From the NCBI RefSeq assembly GCF_026914185.1, contig NC_070568.1, forward strand, positions 2,128,001 through 2,192,000: a DNA stretch of 64,000 nt, read 5' to 3'. The translations under genes and the position numbers were made by a program. The DNA comes from Puccinia triticina. Lineage: Eukaryota; Basidiomycota; Pucciniomycetes; Pucciniales; Pucciniaceae. Shown in pieces: positions 17,553 to 28,995 of the stretch. A model generated the notes under the pieces. The model was not told the DNA's origin. It searched no databases and was given only the letters and a program-made list of their open reading frames with translations. Position 1 is the stretch's first letter; each line of letters opens with the position of its first letter.

Positions 17553-17582
17553 CTAGAGGCCAAAGCAGCTTTGCCGCTGCAG
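17553..17582 (-). mobile_element. Helitron-like 3' terminus B (unit 1)
   Basis: Same terminal signature (CTAGAGGCCAAAGCAGC on the plus strand), preceded by A. The stem is a variant of the other two. Beyond the first 30 bp the sequence diverges from ends A and C, so these are different elements or nested insertions. Confidence 0.55.
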
Positions 17583-17707
17583 GGAAGAGCTCCCCCTCCC
17601 TTCCCCTCCAAGGCAACCACTCCTTTCTGCCATCTTCCTCATTCCCAAGAGCCCCATCCCACGCAGTTGCCTTCACTTGTCAGGTGTCTCCTAGTCCTGG
17701 GCCAGCT

Positions 17708-17725
17708 CCTTTGTCTAATACATTA
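17708..17725. other. 18-bp filler at a 187-bp deletion (unit 1 only)
   Basis: Unit 2 has 187 bp here (41941-42127); unit 1 has 18 bp instead (CCTTTGTCTAATACATTA), which copies the adjacent sequence CTTTGTCTAATACATTA. This is a deletion repaired with a templated insertion. Confidence 0.8.
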
Positions 17726-17832
17726 TTCTTTGTCTAATACATTATCCAAGTCCACAATGTTTGTTTACGCGCTCCCAAGTCTTGGGTTGCTGTGGTGTAA
17801 GAGAAAACATCTCAACATAGTTAAGATGTGTA

Positions 17833-18239
17833 CAGTGGGTGCGCTATAGTTTTTGGTGCGGGGTGAAAACATGTAACAACCCAAGTTCACCCAAGTTTAA
17901 CTGAGAGGCATATCACCCATGACCCAGCTCACCTCTCATCATTGGTCAGCAATCAACACCAGCAACACCCCCAATACCTCATGAAACCATTCCCAACTCC
18001 CTCCGCATACCCTCATGATTCTCTCATATTTTTTGAAAAAATATCCAGCAAGTCAAACATTTTCTGATAATTTCATCATGTTTTATCTTTTCTTCTACTT
18101 GCTGTGTAATTATAATGTCTTTTGCATCTTTTTCCTTGACCCCTTGAGCCCTCCTGAGAAATAAAATGGAGCTTTAAAAGTCCTCCTTGTCCCTCAAAAA
18201 TTAAAAAATGGTGCGCCAAAAATTATAGCGCACCCACTG
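17833..18239. mobile_element. 407-bp Tc1/mariner-like MITE (unit 1)
   Basis: The terminal inverted repeat starts CAGTGGGTGCGCTATA and matches over 27 bp with two mismatches. It is flanked by TA on both sides (17831-17832 and 18240-18241), the Tc1/mariner target duplication. The interior is AT-rich with no transposase frame, so it is non-autonomous. The identical insertion at the same site in unit 2 predates the unit duplication. Confidence 0.85.
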
Positions 18240-18730
18240 TACATGTCAGGAGTTCAGGACTTTGAGTGATAGCATGATATGAGCAAGAGGGGCCATGATC
18301 CACATCATTAACCCAAAAAAAGTTAAATGCTAGTGGGAAGACCATGAAGGCTATCCATAAACCAGATGTTTTCAATGGGAAAACAGGCATGCCAATTACA
18401 TATCTATCAATCAAAGGATATGGTGTGTGAGAGCGGGTTGGGGAGACGGAAGGGTTAGAGCTCCAGTAGAGAATCACAATGATGGAGGTTCTGAGTCTAG
18501 ATGCACCATTAATGTTGACATATCCTATGCCCAGAGTTGTCAAGTGGCCTTGTGAATTGTGCTTGGCAAGGCGCTTGATACCCTTGGCTTGTTGGGCTCT
18601 GAGCTTGACAAGGCCAAGACCAGCAGAAAGAATTTCAGTGACAGGTGGTTTTGGATTCCATAGAAGCCTGTGGTAAATATCACAGCAAGAGCGCAATGTG
18701 GACAGCCAAAACAGCGGCCAGGATTGCTTG

Positions 18731-19133
18731 TTAGAAGCAAGACCCAAGAAAGCCCAGAGTGGAGGGGTTCATGTCCGCACCCCAAACTTGGACCTTGAGT
18801 TGGGAAGCTTTGGGGTCGCAGTTGAGGAGCCGGGCTGTCAAGTCTTGGTAGCCATTCTGGATGTTTGATATTGTCAGGTCTGGGTTGTATGTAGGGTCAT
18901 TGATGTCCTACCAGTTAAACTTAAACAAATATGTTTTTTTGTTAAGAAAATTGGCAATGCTTGGAGCCAAAGATGAGGTTTCTTACCCAGTCAAAGGGGA
19001 CACGGCACCAGCCCAGCCTTTTGCTCTTAATGGCTGACAGCAGATTATAAGTGGCCAAGACAAGTTTATTGTGGAGGAGGCCGTCGGCGTCTATTACAGT
19101 GAGCTTGACCTTATTGAACCCTTTGTCAGCTGG
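18731..19133 (-). pseudogene. Two-exon minus-strand gene fragment of unknown family (unit 1)
   Basis: Exon A (19133 down to 18987) encodes 49 residues including KVKLTVIDADGL and GWCRVPFDW. A 79-nt intron (GTAAGA..TAG, TTAAC branch-like site) leads in phase 0 to exon B (18907 down to 18731), 58 residues starting DINDPTYNPD and ending before TAA. A continuous frame across a clean intron suggests a genuine gene origin. There is no start codon at the left end; the next upstream sequence looks like another intron. Just after exon B a different frame stays open for about 170 codons (18747-18223), so a frameshift may have split a longer protein. It lies between Helitron-like ends, so gene capture is plausible. 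The family is unrecognised. Confidence 0.5.
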
Positions 19134-19450
19134 CTACTATGTCAGAGCCACCGTGACATAATATCCAAAGCAAACATGAAATATCATTAGATAAGACCTT
19201 ATTACTGCTATTACTTATACTTACAGATATAAAACCTGGAATATGATTCCGGATTCTGAATCTAAACCCAATTTAACTTAGGGTACCTCACTTCAAGGTA
19301 CCCTTAATTTTTACTGCTTCCTTGTGTAAATGTGCATTGAAAATTTAACAGGTACACTCAAAAGGAGTGATATGTATGCTCATAAGCGTATGTACATATG
19401 CTTATACCCCAGTTTCAGTAACAAAACTGAAGTGTTATGTTTAGCTTAGA

Positions 19451-20700
19451 TGTCAGGCTTGGTGATGCCAAGACACGAAGTCCTCTAGCTACACGAGTGA
19501 CTGCGGCGAGTGGGCGCGTCTGTAGATGCGGTAAGATGATGGTTTATAAAGATTTATATCCCTGATGGGATGTAACGGAGGGGCCGCGAGAGCAGCGGAA
19601 TGGTTAAGGTGCCCTCCGGGGCGGTTCTTACAGGGCCTGACAAGCAGGGGTAGTATGTCCTGTGTTGTCTGGGGTCCGACAAGCGGGGGTTGTTCGACAA
19701 GTTCCCAAGTATATAATTGATGGGGATTACTCCCGAGATGATAAAGAGAAAATGAGCTGGACTTACTGTTGGAGCAGGAGTCCAGCGACGAGCAATGAAT
19801 CTAAAAACAATCTAACACAAGCTGAGAGCGAACTGATCAACGAATATGTTCGGCGAAGTAGTGCGCTGCTGGGCGGTTAAAGTGATTGACGATTCTGGGG
19901 AGCCAGAGTCCTCCCAACACCGGCTTTTATGCTGTTTCTGGGAGGCTCGTCGGCTCGCTATTCTCCTGGATGGCCTTCCAATACATTTTGTTGGAAGGCA
20001 CAGCCTCTTTACTGGTCTTGCTACTCGTAAGACCCGTATCTCTTGGATACCGGTCACAAGGAAGATTCTTTCTTCTCGGAACTCGTTTAAAGAGTTCTAC
20101 TCGAAATGACACGCTAGAGATCCTCTGCTCTCGAGTGGAGGATCACTAGGAGTCGGTTCCTATGCGGAGCTCTTCGGCGATTCGTGTCCGAGTCTTTCCG
20201 CTACTGTTGCTGCGACGGAGCTCGGAAGAAGATTGCTACCACGCGACCAGGTACTGTAGTTCTCTGAGTCGCGTGGCTTGATTGTTTAGCCGCCTACTGG
20301 CGGCTGTTGTTTCCATGCGACCAGGTACTACAGTACTCTGTATCGCGTGGCTGAGTGATTTAGCCGCTAACAAGCCCACGTAGTTTTTGCGCAACCAGTG
20401 GCTGTCTGCTGAGTATTACGTGGGTCTTCTGAGTGGGTCTTTTTATACATGCTCCCTTGTTTTTGTTACTTGTACCTAGTTGGGATATATTGTACAGAAG
20501 AGATTCTGGACCGCGCGGCGGTCCCGTTGGTGTCTAGCTTCTCTAGGAAGCTATTTGTAATATTTAAAACAATTTAAAACAAATCTATGCTGCGCAGAGA
20601 TCCGCGCTGCGGTCTGCTCTGCACCCGGTTTACGGTGCTCTTGGCTGCGCTACCGGAGCTGCAGGCGGGGCTCTATTCTAGAATGGTAGCCCGGCTGACA
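19451..20700. mobile_element. 1250-bp solo LTR with TTAGA target duplication (unit 1 only)
   Basis: It starts TGTCAG and ends CTGACA (TG..CA with 6-bp inverted ends). It is flanked by TTAGA at 19446-19450 and 20701-20705. Unit 2 has the undisturbed site with one TTAGA at 43848-43852. No internal retrotransposon region is present, so this is a solo LTR left by LTR-LTR recombination. Inside are two related hairpin blocks: CCACGCGA..TCGCGTGG at 20239-20276 and a similar one ending near 20352. A TATA-like TTTTTATACATG lies near 20451. The superfamily cannot be told from the LTR alone. Confidence 0.92.
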
Positions 20701-21186
20701 TTAGAAGACAGCACAATACAGGTATGCTTTGCCAAAACCCGCGTGCTGTGCGCTGAATAACACAGCCCATGTGTGACAGGTTTCTCAGAGCCCGCGCGCT
20801 GCACACTACAGAAACCTGTGACAAACCATTTTGTATTATATGAGCGCAAACCCCCGTGCAGGCTTTTACATGTCCCCAAAGGGTTACAAGTACGCATCCT
20901 GGAAAGAATATGACATAATCAGCCCAAAACGTGACACGTTAAATGTTGTACAAATGCCCTACACATGGAATGATGTCATGGAACGTTCCTCATGCAACAG
21001 AAAGACTAGTACATATACAGTACGCCAGATTGGGAAAATTGGGAAATACTGTGGCCCATTCTAGAAAAAATGACCACACGTCTCAGCCCCCCTCTGTACG
21101 GATCTACACCACCACTTGAATTTGAGCTTGGGTTGACGTGGGCCCAACGGCGCGGTTGGCGAAAGGTTGGCCCGGGTGGGCGCCAA

Positions 21187-21309
21187 GGGGACCGGCATCC
21201 TGGAAACATACTTGTTTCAGACAGCACATGCGAAGTCATCCACATTGACTATGGCATCTGTTTTGGTCAAGGCTTGAACCTCATACACCCCAAAGTAGTT
21301 CCTTTTTGA
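21187..21309 (+). pseudogene. PI3K-related kinase catalytic-loop fragment (unit 1)
   Basis: A 40-residue frame begins GDRHPGN and continues to HIDYG and a terminal VPF before TGA. GDRHxxN is the catalytic loop and HID(F/Y)G the metal-binding motif of PI3K-related protein kinases (TOR, ATM/Tel1, SMG1). HIDYG-x-CF with a later PKVVPF looks closest to SMG1 or TOR, but this is from memory of motifs, not a search. The rest of the kinase domain is absent: the upstream frame from 21070 has no kinase features and the stop follows directly after VPF. It is a gene fragment, probably captured by a transposon, and not a functional kinase. Confidence 0.65.
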
Positions 21310-22170
21310 TTCACTCCCAACTTGGAGCTGCTCTTGCAGGATCTGACTATCAGGAGCCAGGGGCGGTGGCGCAAGGGAGCGAACAAGGATGACGAGTTGC
21401 GGATCTTCAAGCATTTTTTTGCCACCACCTTGTGGCATCTCAGTGGCACCCGAGGGGCGCCACCTATGCCCACAGTCCCGGTGGCTCCCCCTAGCATGAC
21501 AGAGTGACGCCTGTACGGCCCTGGGTCCCTGTCACGCCACCGTGGCGCATGGAGTGCTGGGACGCCAGCTGGACGCATTGGCTTTGCCCAATCTGCCCCG
21601 CTGTGTATGGCGGCATCAGACAGGCCAAAAATACGTGTGAAAGCGCCCACAAGTTGGCCAGAAGCCCTGTACTTCCCCTGAGCGCCCCAGAGAGCTTCCA
21701 CGAGTATCCAAAGGGCACTCTGTCCGCCCCAAAAGCCCTTTCCTCACGCTTTGACATACCTACTATAGCTTACCCGCCTTCAACACGTGCTCAATAGCCT
21801 GTTCCTAGTCTGGTAAGCCCCTTAGTAGTTGTTTTTTAGCCCCATTTTTCGCCAGAAACTGCCCAGTGTCCACCCAGCCTCCAGAATCAACCTCTTCAAG
21901 CGCTTCCAACTTCCCAGTTTCTACCCTGAAGAACCTCAAGACTTCAAGGGCTTTATACTAGTAATTTTAAACCCCTTCTCTTGAGATTCTCCACCATTCT
22001 TTACTGGGATTCAAAACACCCCTGTTCACAGGCCCCAGTGTGTAACAGGTACCTAAATCCTCTGTTTTTGCAAGATACCTTTGAGGGATTCAACACTCCT
22101 GATTTTATCAGGCCCCTCTGTATTTAATTGTATTAATTTTATTAATATAATGACACCATTTTCTCATATA
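21310..22170. other. Gene-free stretch, GC-rich then AT-rich
   Basis: 21310-21800 is GC-rich with overlapping open frames on both strands (up to 144 codons) and GTGGCACC/GGGCGCCAC inverted words, but no recognisable protein. A T7/T8 run difference between the units at about 21413 and 44560 shifts these frames, which argues against coding. 21800-22170 is AT-rich and featureless. The unit-2 equivalent is 44457-45319. Confidence 0.45.
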
Positions 22171-22200
22171 CTAGAGGCCAAGGCGGCTTTGCCGCTGCAA
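22171..22200 (-). mobile_element. Helitron-like 3' terminus C (unit 1)
   Basis: Minus-strand GCGGC-AAA-GCCGC hairpin, then CTTGGCCT and CTAG, followed by T. This is the best-formed stem of the three. An element ending here would contain the coding-like remnants at 22900-23700. Confidence 0.58.
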
Positions 22201-22900
22201 ATCCAAATTTGAATGGCTTTAATTCCTTGATATAATTCTCCCTCTTTGGAGCACTCTATCAATCCAGATGTTATATCAATTCAAAGCCCTCAAATTTCAG
22301 CACTCTTCATCATCATTGTTTTAGTCCCAAATGCAGTGGGTAGAACTCCCCAATATGTAACTTCATTCCCATTCTTATCAAAATTATGGATTTGATGGTC
22401 CTGCTCCTGCTGCCTTTAATGTCACTTGGATTCAAAAAGGTGGCCAAAAGCCATGAATTTGCCAAAGCTCTCATGCAGAAGAATCCCAATAACTCATAAG
22501 CCTTCCATTGGAGATGGGAGATGCTTCACATTGAGGTGATCTGCACCCCCAGTCCCAGGAGGCTTAGTTAATTCAGCCCCTCTCAGTGTTTTTATCATTC
22601 ATATGTTTTGGAAGATATCCTAACTTTAACACATTGTTCATCCTCAAATAGAGAGCTGAGAATATGATTATTACAAAGTTTCAATTGAGCTGATGACAAT
22701 GAGACATTTCTTTCCATCTCATTCATAAGCTCATTAAAACTTGGTGGTCTCAAGTGATTCATCATTCAGGCACTCTCAGGTGCAAGAGTATGTTTTCTTG
22801 TTGAGCAGTGTGACCTTGATTTTAGTAAAAGTGCAAGGGGAAAATTTAATGAAATGGTAGCTGCATTCTATAACAACATTGCAAACTTGGTTTTCATTTT
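22201..22900. other. Gene-free AT-rich stretch
   Basis: I see no coding, repeat or RNA signal here. The unit-2 equivalent is 45350-46050. Confidence 0.4.
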
Positions 22901-22924
22901 GGACCATCAAAGATCTTTTCCTCA

Positions 22925-23700
22925 TCAAAGTTCATAGCGGCTCCACATCTCTCTCAAGGTGGTTGTCCGGCCTTTGCCTTGCCCATTGGCACTTTTGGCT
23001 TCAGATACAACAGTTTTCTCCCTGGCAGCAACCTGAGCGGGTTCTTTGGAGGAGCGCAGCTGGGGGAAGACGTGGTTCTTCCAAAAAGGAAGCCGATGTG
23101 CAGAGGAAAATATAGGCAAGCAATGGAAGAGAGGGCGACTCATGAGGCCAAGGGTGAAGTTGATCATGGGCGAACTGGATACATGCTGTTTGAGCTCAAC
23201 TTGGTCCAGGTGCCCGGCCTCTAGAGCAGAATTGGAGAAAGGATTGGCGACGGGAAGACCTGGCCATGTTCCAACCAATGTGACCAGCCTTCATGGCGCC
23301 GAAGCCGTTGACGCAATCACCAATCACAAACAGGCACTTCTGGAAGGCCGGGTAATCCTTTTGCGGGATGGCGAAGGGGCAGGCAGAGGAGATCTGGAGC
23401 AATGCAAGCCCGGGTGCGCAGACGGAAATCTCCCCCGTTGGTGTCTCAATTGGCGACGGCCTCAGCCGCGGCTGCTCTTGTTAGAGCCCGACTCGACAGC
23501 CACGCGGCCTGATTTGCTCTTCTTATGTAGCTGCAGATCGCCCCCCAACTTGGCCAGATTCCCGCACTCTCCGAGGAAAAAATGAGCGCCAAAGTTGGCA
23601 AGGGCTTGGTTAGCTTTCTGGTTGATCTGATGGCCCAAAGAAAAGAACGTTTTAGAGCTTGTGTCACCATGGGAGTTTCCTCAGCACTTGCGTGCAAGTG
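22925..23700 (-). pseudogene. Degenerate coding-like remnant, minus strand (unit 1)
   Basis: GC-rich DNA with coding texture in several minus-strand frames: 23278-22925 (117 codons, ends LREMWSRYEL), 23402-23196 (contains KDYPAFQKCLFVIGDCVNG) and 23697-23446. A fourth frame around 23620-23460 reads NQALANFGAHFFLGECGNLA. The frames adjoin but do not join without splicing or frameshifts, so I read this as a broken gene or captured fragments. No family is recognised. Confidence 0.35.
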
Positions 23701-24095
23701 CCATCTCTTAACTCAGTCATAGATTTGGTTGGATCTCACTTAGATTCTGGTTTGAAGGCAAGGTTCATGTCTGCCATAAAATATCCTGAAAGGATCTGGA
23801 ACAATACTTGATGTATTGTGTAATGTATGTGTAAAATGTATACCACACCTATGCTGAAAACAAGGCCATTTTAATGATAAGTTTTACTTGATCCTCAAGC
23901 TTGACCAAAGTTCCTCATAACTCAATTATCATGATTTTTGAACTCTTTGAAAGCCCATACCCAGTAGTTTTCTCTGAAATGGTTTTTGTATTTATTTTCA
24001 GGGCACACACCAAAAAGCTGCCAGTTATTTCTAAGTTGTTTCTATTACACATGGTGAAAACTTTGGATGGAGTGTAGTGATACTATGGGAGGTAG
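23701..24095. other. Gene-free AT-rich stretch before the GGTACC patch
   Basis: No feature is seen. The unit-2 equivalent is 46854-47248. Confidence 0.4.
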
Positions 24096-24422
24096 AGCTG
24101 GTCCCTAGTACCCGTTGGCGGGTACCTGTGGAAGAGCGCAGGTATCCGCTGGGTGCAGGTGCGGGTGTCCAGTCTGGGTCCAAATTCAGGCAGGTACCCG
24201 CGCACAAATTGCTATTCTGGGGTGTCCAGTCTGGGTCCAAATTCAGGCAGGTACCCGCGCACAAATTGCTATTCTGCACAGCTCTGCTTGCCCCTAGTGC
24301 CCATTGGCGGGTACTAGGTACCTGTGGACGGGTACCCATGGAAGTACGCAGGTAACTTCCAGCGGGTTCCGGGTGTCCATTCAGGCAGGTACCCACACCC
24401 GCCGCGGGTACCCGGGTGCAAA
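24096..24422. repeat. GGTACC-rich degenerate repeat patch
   Basis: Full-length version at the unit 1/2 phase point. GGTACC and GGGTACC words recur about ten times, and a 57-bp direct duplication lies inside (24163-24276). No function is evident. Confidence 0.6.
24163..24276. repeat. 57-bp direct tandem duplication (2 copies)
   Basis: Two adjacent 57-bp copies, 24163-24219 and 24220-24276, each starting GGGTGTCCAGTCTGGG and ending GCTATTCTG. They appear identical. 57 is a multiple of three, so spurious repetitive peptides arise in open frames here; I do not regard these as genes. Confidence 0.85.
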
Positions 24423-24535
24423 GTGTCAGCTCTAGTGGGAGGTCTGATTTTTCTCTGGTACTACGGTTTGACTTTTGTGCTGTAGGGCCAGCTGTCACAC
24501 AACCATGTAACCTGTGCGGGTTTCTGTGACACATT

Positions 24536-24573
24536 GTGTCACACAAACGTACGCGCGCGCGTTTGTGTGACAC
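24536..24573. repeat. Palindrome with CG-alternating centre (unit 2)
   Basis: Exact copy of the 232-269 palindrome: 14-bp perfect arms and a 10-bp centre. Confidence 0.8.
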
Positions 24574-25610
24574 GTAGACCATCACCCAGCCATATCATGC
24601 CAAGATGAGTGCCCTGAAATCCCAGGGTTGAATTAGCTGAATCCTTTAAGAATGGTATCTGATCTTCATCCATCAGTACAGAAATCCTGTTGAGGAGATT
24701 TTCTGAATTCGTACACAAACCCTGGGTAATCTGAGGTTCCCCTGGACTTGTCCCAGAATTCTAACTCCCTTGGGACAAAATTTAGCAGCTGAAGAATGTG
24801 CCACACAAATTTACACATGTGTGCTGGTGTGTCACATTTTTCATCACTGAGCCAAGTGATGCCAGCCTGAGTGCTCATGCAGAGCCAGGGGCTTAGGTGG
24901 ACCCTTCAAAAATTGTTTATAACGTTCAGCCATATGTGCACAAATGATTTTGGGGATATTTTCTGAAGTCATACACAACTCCTGATTAATATGAGGTTTT
25001 TTTCCATTTCCAAGAAAATGGGTTTGACTCATTTTACTGCAACATTTCCACATTCCATTATTCTAAAACCAGTAATACCAAGTTGACTTTTACTTTAATT
25101 TTTTACATGAGGGCCAATAATGTGCATTACAAGAAACTCATTTTTTCAGAGGAGTTGATTTTGAGAATTCCAATTTTGCTTTGCTATCCTTCAACCCTTA
25201 TTATATTTGACATTTCCCCACTTTTTTTATGCACTCCTTGAATTAGCATGACACCATCTTTCATCTCTCATTCCACTTTTTGCCTGTATTTAGTATCTTC
25301 TGAAACCAATTAGACACAGCCCACCAGCTAAAATATCTCATCCAGGGATAGACATCAAAGAGCATATCACATTTGCACCTTGCTTTTAAATACTACAAAG
25401 AAATAACAACTGGAGAATTGAGAGAGGCAGAGTCGCCAAGATCACACTGAGTTTAATAAGCTTCAATTATCAAACTTTCAAGTATAATTATCATGTATTG
25501 ATGCAAGAATTACTCAAAAGGGAGGCTAAAGGTGTTCAACTTTAGGACCAGTTTGGCTTAGAACTGATGATGAAATTTCTTGAATGGGAAAACAATCTTC
25601 AAGTAGCAAA

Positions 25611-28099
25611 CACCAGGGGGGAAAGTGTGGCACTCCCTGGAGAGTGCCAGACCGTATGTTCCTTTGGGAAGACTGTCTGATGTCAAATTATGTGTGAGCA
25701 TGTGTGATTTAGGCTTCAAATATGTTGACCTTATGTTCAACTCAGGCTGATCTTTGATCCACTCCATGGTGAACATGTTGGTAATTGAGTTGAGAGTACC
25801 CCCACTTGATGCCTGGTACACCCTGGTATTCTACACTTAGTGGTGTGTTTCAGGAATCAATTTGAGACCCCCTCCACTCAATGAATGGGTTGTAAAGTCA
25901 TTGAGTGGAGATTCCCTCCACTTGATGACTGTTGGACAACCATTGATTGGAGGTTGTGTCCACTCAATGACCATATCTAAATTACCAGCCACCAAGTGGA
26001 GACATCCTCCACTCGATGACTGGTTTTTAATGTCATTGAGTGGAGGGATTCTCCACTCGAGGACTGGTGTGTATACTGGCTGTTGAGTGGGGGGGTTCCT
26101 TACTCGGTGACTGGTTCTACTGGCCATTGAGTGGAGACACCCTCCACTTGATCACAGTTCACTAGGCTGGGAAAATCCCAGAGCAGTGACCAGTACTGCA
26201 TGTTGGTCATTAAGCCGGGCCTCTCCCAGCTTTAAGGACTGTATGTACTGTACTCAGCGCGGGGAAAGTCCCGGCTTGATGGACAGTATGTACTGTCCAT
26301 CCTGCTGCACTTTTCCAAGCTGAGTGGCCAGTGTAGGCTGCCTACCGCGCTCGGAAAGGCTGACTAGATGATCAGCATTTGCTGGTCGTTGGGCCAGGGC
26401 TTCTCGCTGGATGACCAGTATCTACTGGTCATCGGATTTGAGCTCGGAGAGGCTGCAGATCGATGACCAGGGCATGATGCCTGTCAAGCGCGGCCTCTCT
26501 GAACTCAATGGCCAGTTTGTGTTGACCATCCAGTCGGAGAAGCCCTGGTCCAATGACCAGCACCTATTGGTCATTGTTCTGGGCCTGTCTGAGCTTGGTG
26601 AGCAGTCTGTACTGTCCACCAACCTCGGAAAAGCCAAGCTGAATGAACAGTATTTGATGTACTGTTCATTGAGTTGGGGCTTTCCCAGCTCCATGACCAG
26701 CAAACAAAGGTCATCGAGCCCGTGTAAACAAGCAACTCGCCAATGTCCACCCTGATGTTTGGCCGAACATGACGGTGGACATAGCGACAAAAAAAACACG
26801 CTCCCCGGGGACACCCGGGGATGCAGAGCTGATCCCTGTTGCCCCGCTGCCACCGTAGTTGACTTGTGCACAGATTGAAACTCCTGGAACACAAGCTTTT
26901 TTGGTGATTTGAAACACATATGAACACCATTTTTGCCACTACAAAATGATGATGATTTTGATTGTTCTGGATACAGCAGGTCAAAAGAGCATCATTCTTA
27001 TCTTACACCTGGTGCTAATAATTACCATGTGATAAGAGCAATCAACACCATTTTGTTGCACAATGGCCATGGACATAATGGTAGGTGTGATGAAGGTATG
27101 CTACCTGAAGGAAAAAATTGCCCAAAACAGTCAGGCAAAAGGTGTGAAGATGACCAATCTGCAAGACAAACGGTATGACCCTGCATGCTGAGATGTGTGT
27201 GGACATTTCAGAGTTGACTTTTCACCTCAGAGTTCAGACCAGCTATTGAAATCTTTCTCCTGCTGGTTCCAGGATCATCAAAATGTTGATGCATCTATTG
27301 ATATCCACCAATCTGCCCCCTTCCCTCTGTGAAGCTTAATAATTTTAACCTCTAGCTGCTGCATTTTTCAGTCAGATGGAGGTCAAGTGAAGGAAAATTG
27401 TGCAATGTGTATTCACATACAAAAGGTGCATGGACCCAAATGAACAGCTGACCGTATGGCAAACTTTAGCCTGCATAAGTGGACCATCACTTGGTAAACA
27501 TGGTTGGTGAAAAGGCCTCTTTGATTGTTCACATTTCATATTACAGGGAGGGAAGACAGGTTACAGAGGTTTTCCCAGCTTTGACACTGTGTGATACTCA
27601 AAAAAGAGAAATTTAATTTTACATAAATTTCCTCCCAATTGATAAAGGGAACAAGCATGGCAGAAATATCCCACAAGGATTAATCTACCAGTTAGCTGAG
27701 TCTTTGCGGTTGCTATAATTTACAGCTATCTTTCATTATGTGATTTTATGTGGGTTTTGATTGAAAAAAATCAGCCCTGAAAAATCTTCCTTCTCACTTG
27801 GTCAAGGATATCTTTGAGCATCAGGATAGTTACATTCTTGGCAAAACATGTTGTGAATTGAAGCTCACATCCTGGATTTTGTTTGATATGAACCAAACAG
27901 AAAATTTCAACTAAGATATTTCCATGTGTTGGAATTGAGTTACAGATCATCCCGCAACCACTTCACCTACAGTTACACATCTGTTGGGAAGAAAATTGAA
28001 CAAGGAGTTGCAACTCACATCTAACTCACATCAGACCATTTGACTGACAGAATTACGGCCTGGCATTCTCCAGAGAGTGCCACACTTTCCCCCCTGGTG
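25611..28099. mobile_element. DNA element with 46-bp TIRs (unit 2)
   Basis: Copy of the element at 1307-3794. Its right TIR has one further mismatch (GGCATTCTCC where unit 1 has GGCACTCTCC), so unit 1 keeps the more symmetrical pair. It moved with the macro-repeat rather than by independent transposition, because the flanks are identical. Confidence 0.7.
25864..26736. repeat. Hairpin-chain minisatellite (unit 2)
   Basis: Same array as 1560-2432 with no change in repeat number, consistent with recent duplication of the whole unit. Confidence 0.8.
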
Positions 28100-28806
28100 A
28101 AATAAATATTTTGCAGAATGTTGTCACATGATATGCATGAGCAATGCATAAGAATAAATACACAACAAAATGAAGTGACATTCAAGGGATTTTGAGTTAC
28201 AAGAAAAGGAAAGTGACATGAAATGGAAAGAGAGAATTACACCATGACAGTTGAGTACACCCACTCTTTGAAGAGAACACAGACTTTTTTACCATGAGCT
28301 GTCATTATGGTCACTCTTGGGCTCAAGAGCTGCAGTAATCCAGCTTAGTGTTTCCACTTGCATATTGCCTGATTTGGATAAAAGATGATGTTTTGTCTGA
28401 GAAAATACCACTGCTTGAAACTTGATTATGCTGTGAAGATTTTTCAAAGACTTTTGGGGTGGTGGGATAATTTGGTTCTCCATTTGTTGGCTATCATCCA
28501 TCATATTTGTTGAAGTGAAATTGCATGCAATTTTGCTGCTGTTTGAATATCTACATACATGTTTTTGAGGATATTTCCTCCTGAAGTATCCAGTTCATCA
28601 CATAAGAGATGTGGGGTGGGGTTGTGGGTTATGTTATGTTACCCTCTTCCCCTGAAAGTGCAGCAGTGTAGCCGCCTTGAACTCTAGTATTACTTGTATC
28701 ATAGTCCCCACTTATGCGTAACGGAATATGAGTGTGAGAAGGGATAAATGAGTGATACCCTGTTACGAGTTCATTTCCCGTGTACTGTAATATTCAGGTG
28801 TACTGT

Positions 28807-28995
28807 AATTATGGTCTTCAAAGTTGAAGTTCATGCATGTATAAATGCATAAATCATAAATTCATAAAACTTTGTTGTTAAGATAAAGTAGCCCGTATGT
28901 ACTACTTGTATTCTTATAGTTAGTTATGCTTTTTCATGAATTTATGATTTACACATTTATGCATGCGTGAATTCCAACTTTGAAAACCATAAATA
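28807..28995. repeat. AT-rich foldback, unit 2
   Basis: Copy of the foldback at 4502-4690. Confidence 0.65.

Larger units (their letters stand above)
1..24304. repeat. Macro-tandem repeat, unit 1
   Basis: The sequence at position 1 recurs at 24305 and 47458, and every landmark between recurs in the same order. Unit 1 is 24304 bp as measured from this arbitrary phase point. It is the most divergent of the three, with scattered SNPs against unit 2, a solo LTR at 19451-20700, a 187-bp deletion with filler at 17708-17725, and a 72-bp segment at 13749-13820 that units 2 and 3 lack. The true duplication breakpoints cannot be located, because the window lies inside the array. Confidence 0.97.

Noticed and set aside
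21310..21797. GC-rich overlapping frames of 88-144 codons on both strands after the kinase fragment
   Set aside because: A T7 versus T8 difference between units changes the frames, both strands are equally open, and no motif is recognised.
24031..24585. 184-codon minus-strand frame with an internal 19-residue repeat
   Set aside because: The repeat is just the 57-bp DNA duplication in the GGTACC patch; no recognisable protein features.
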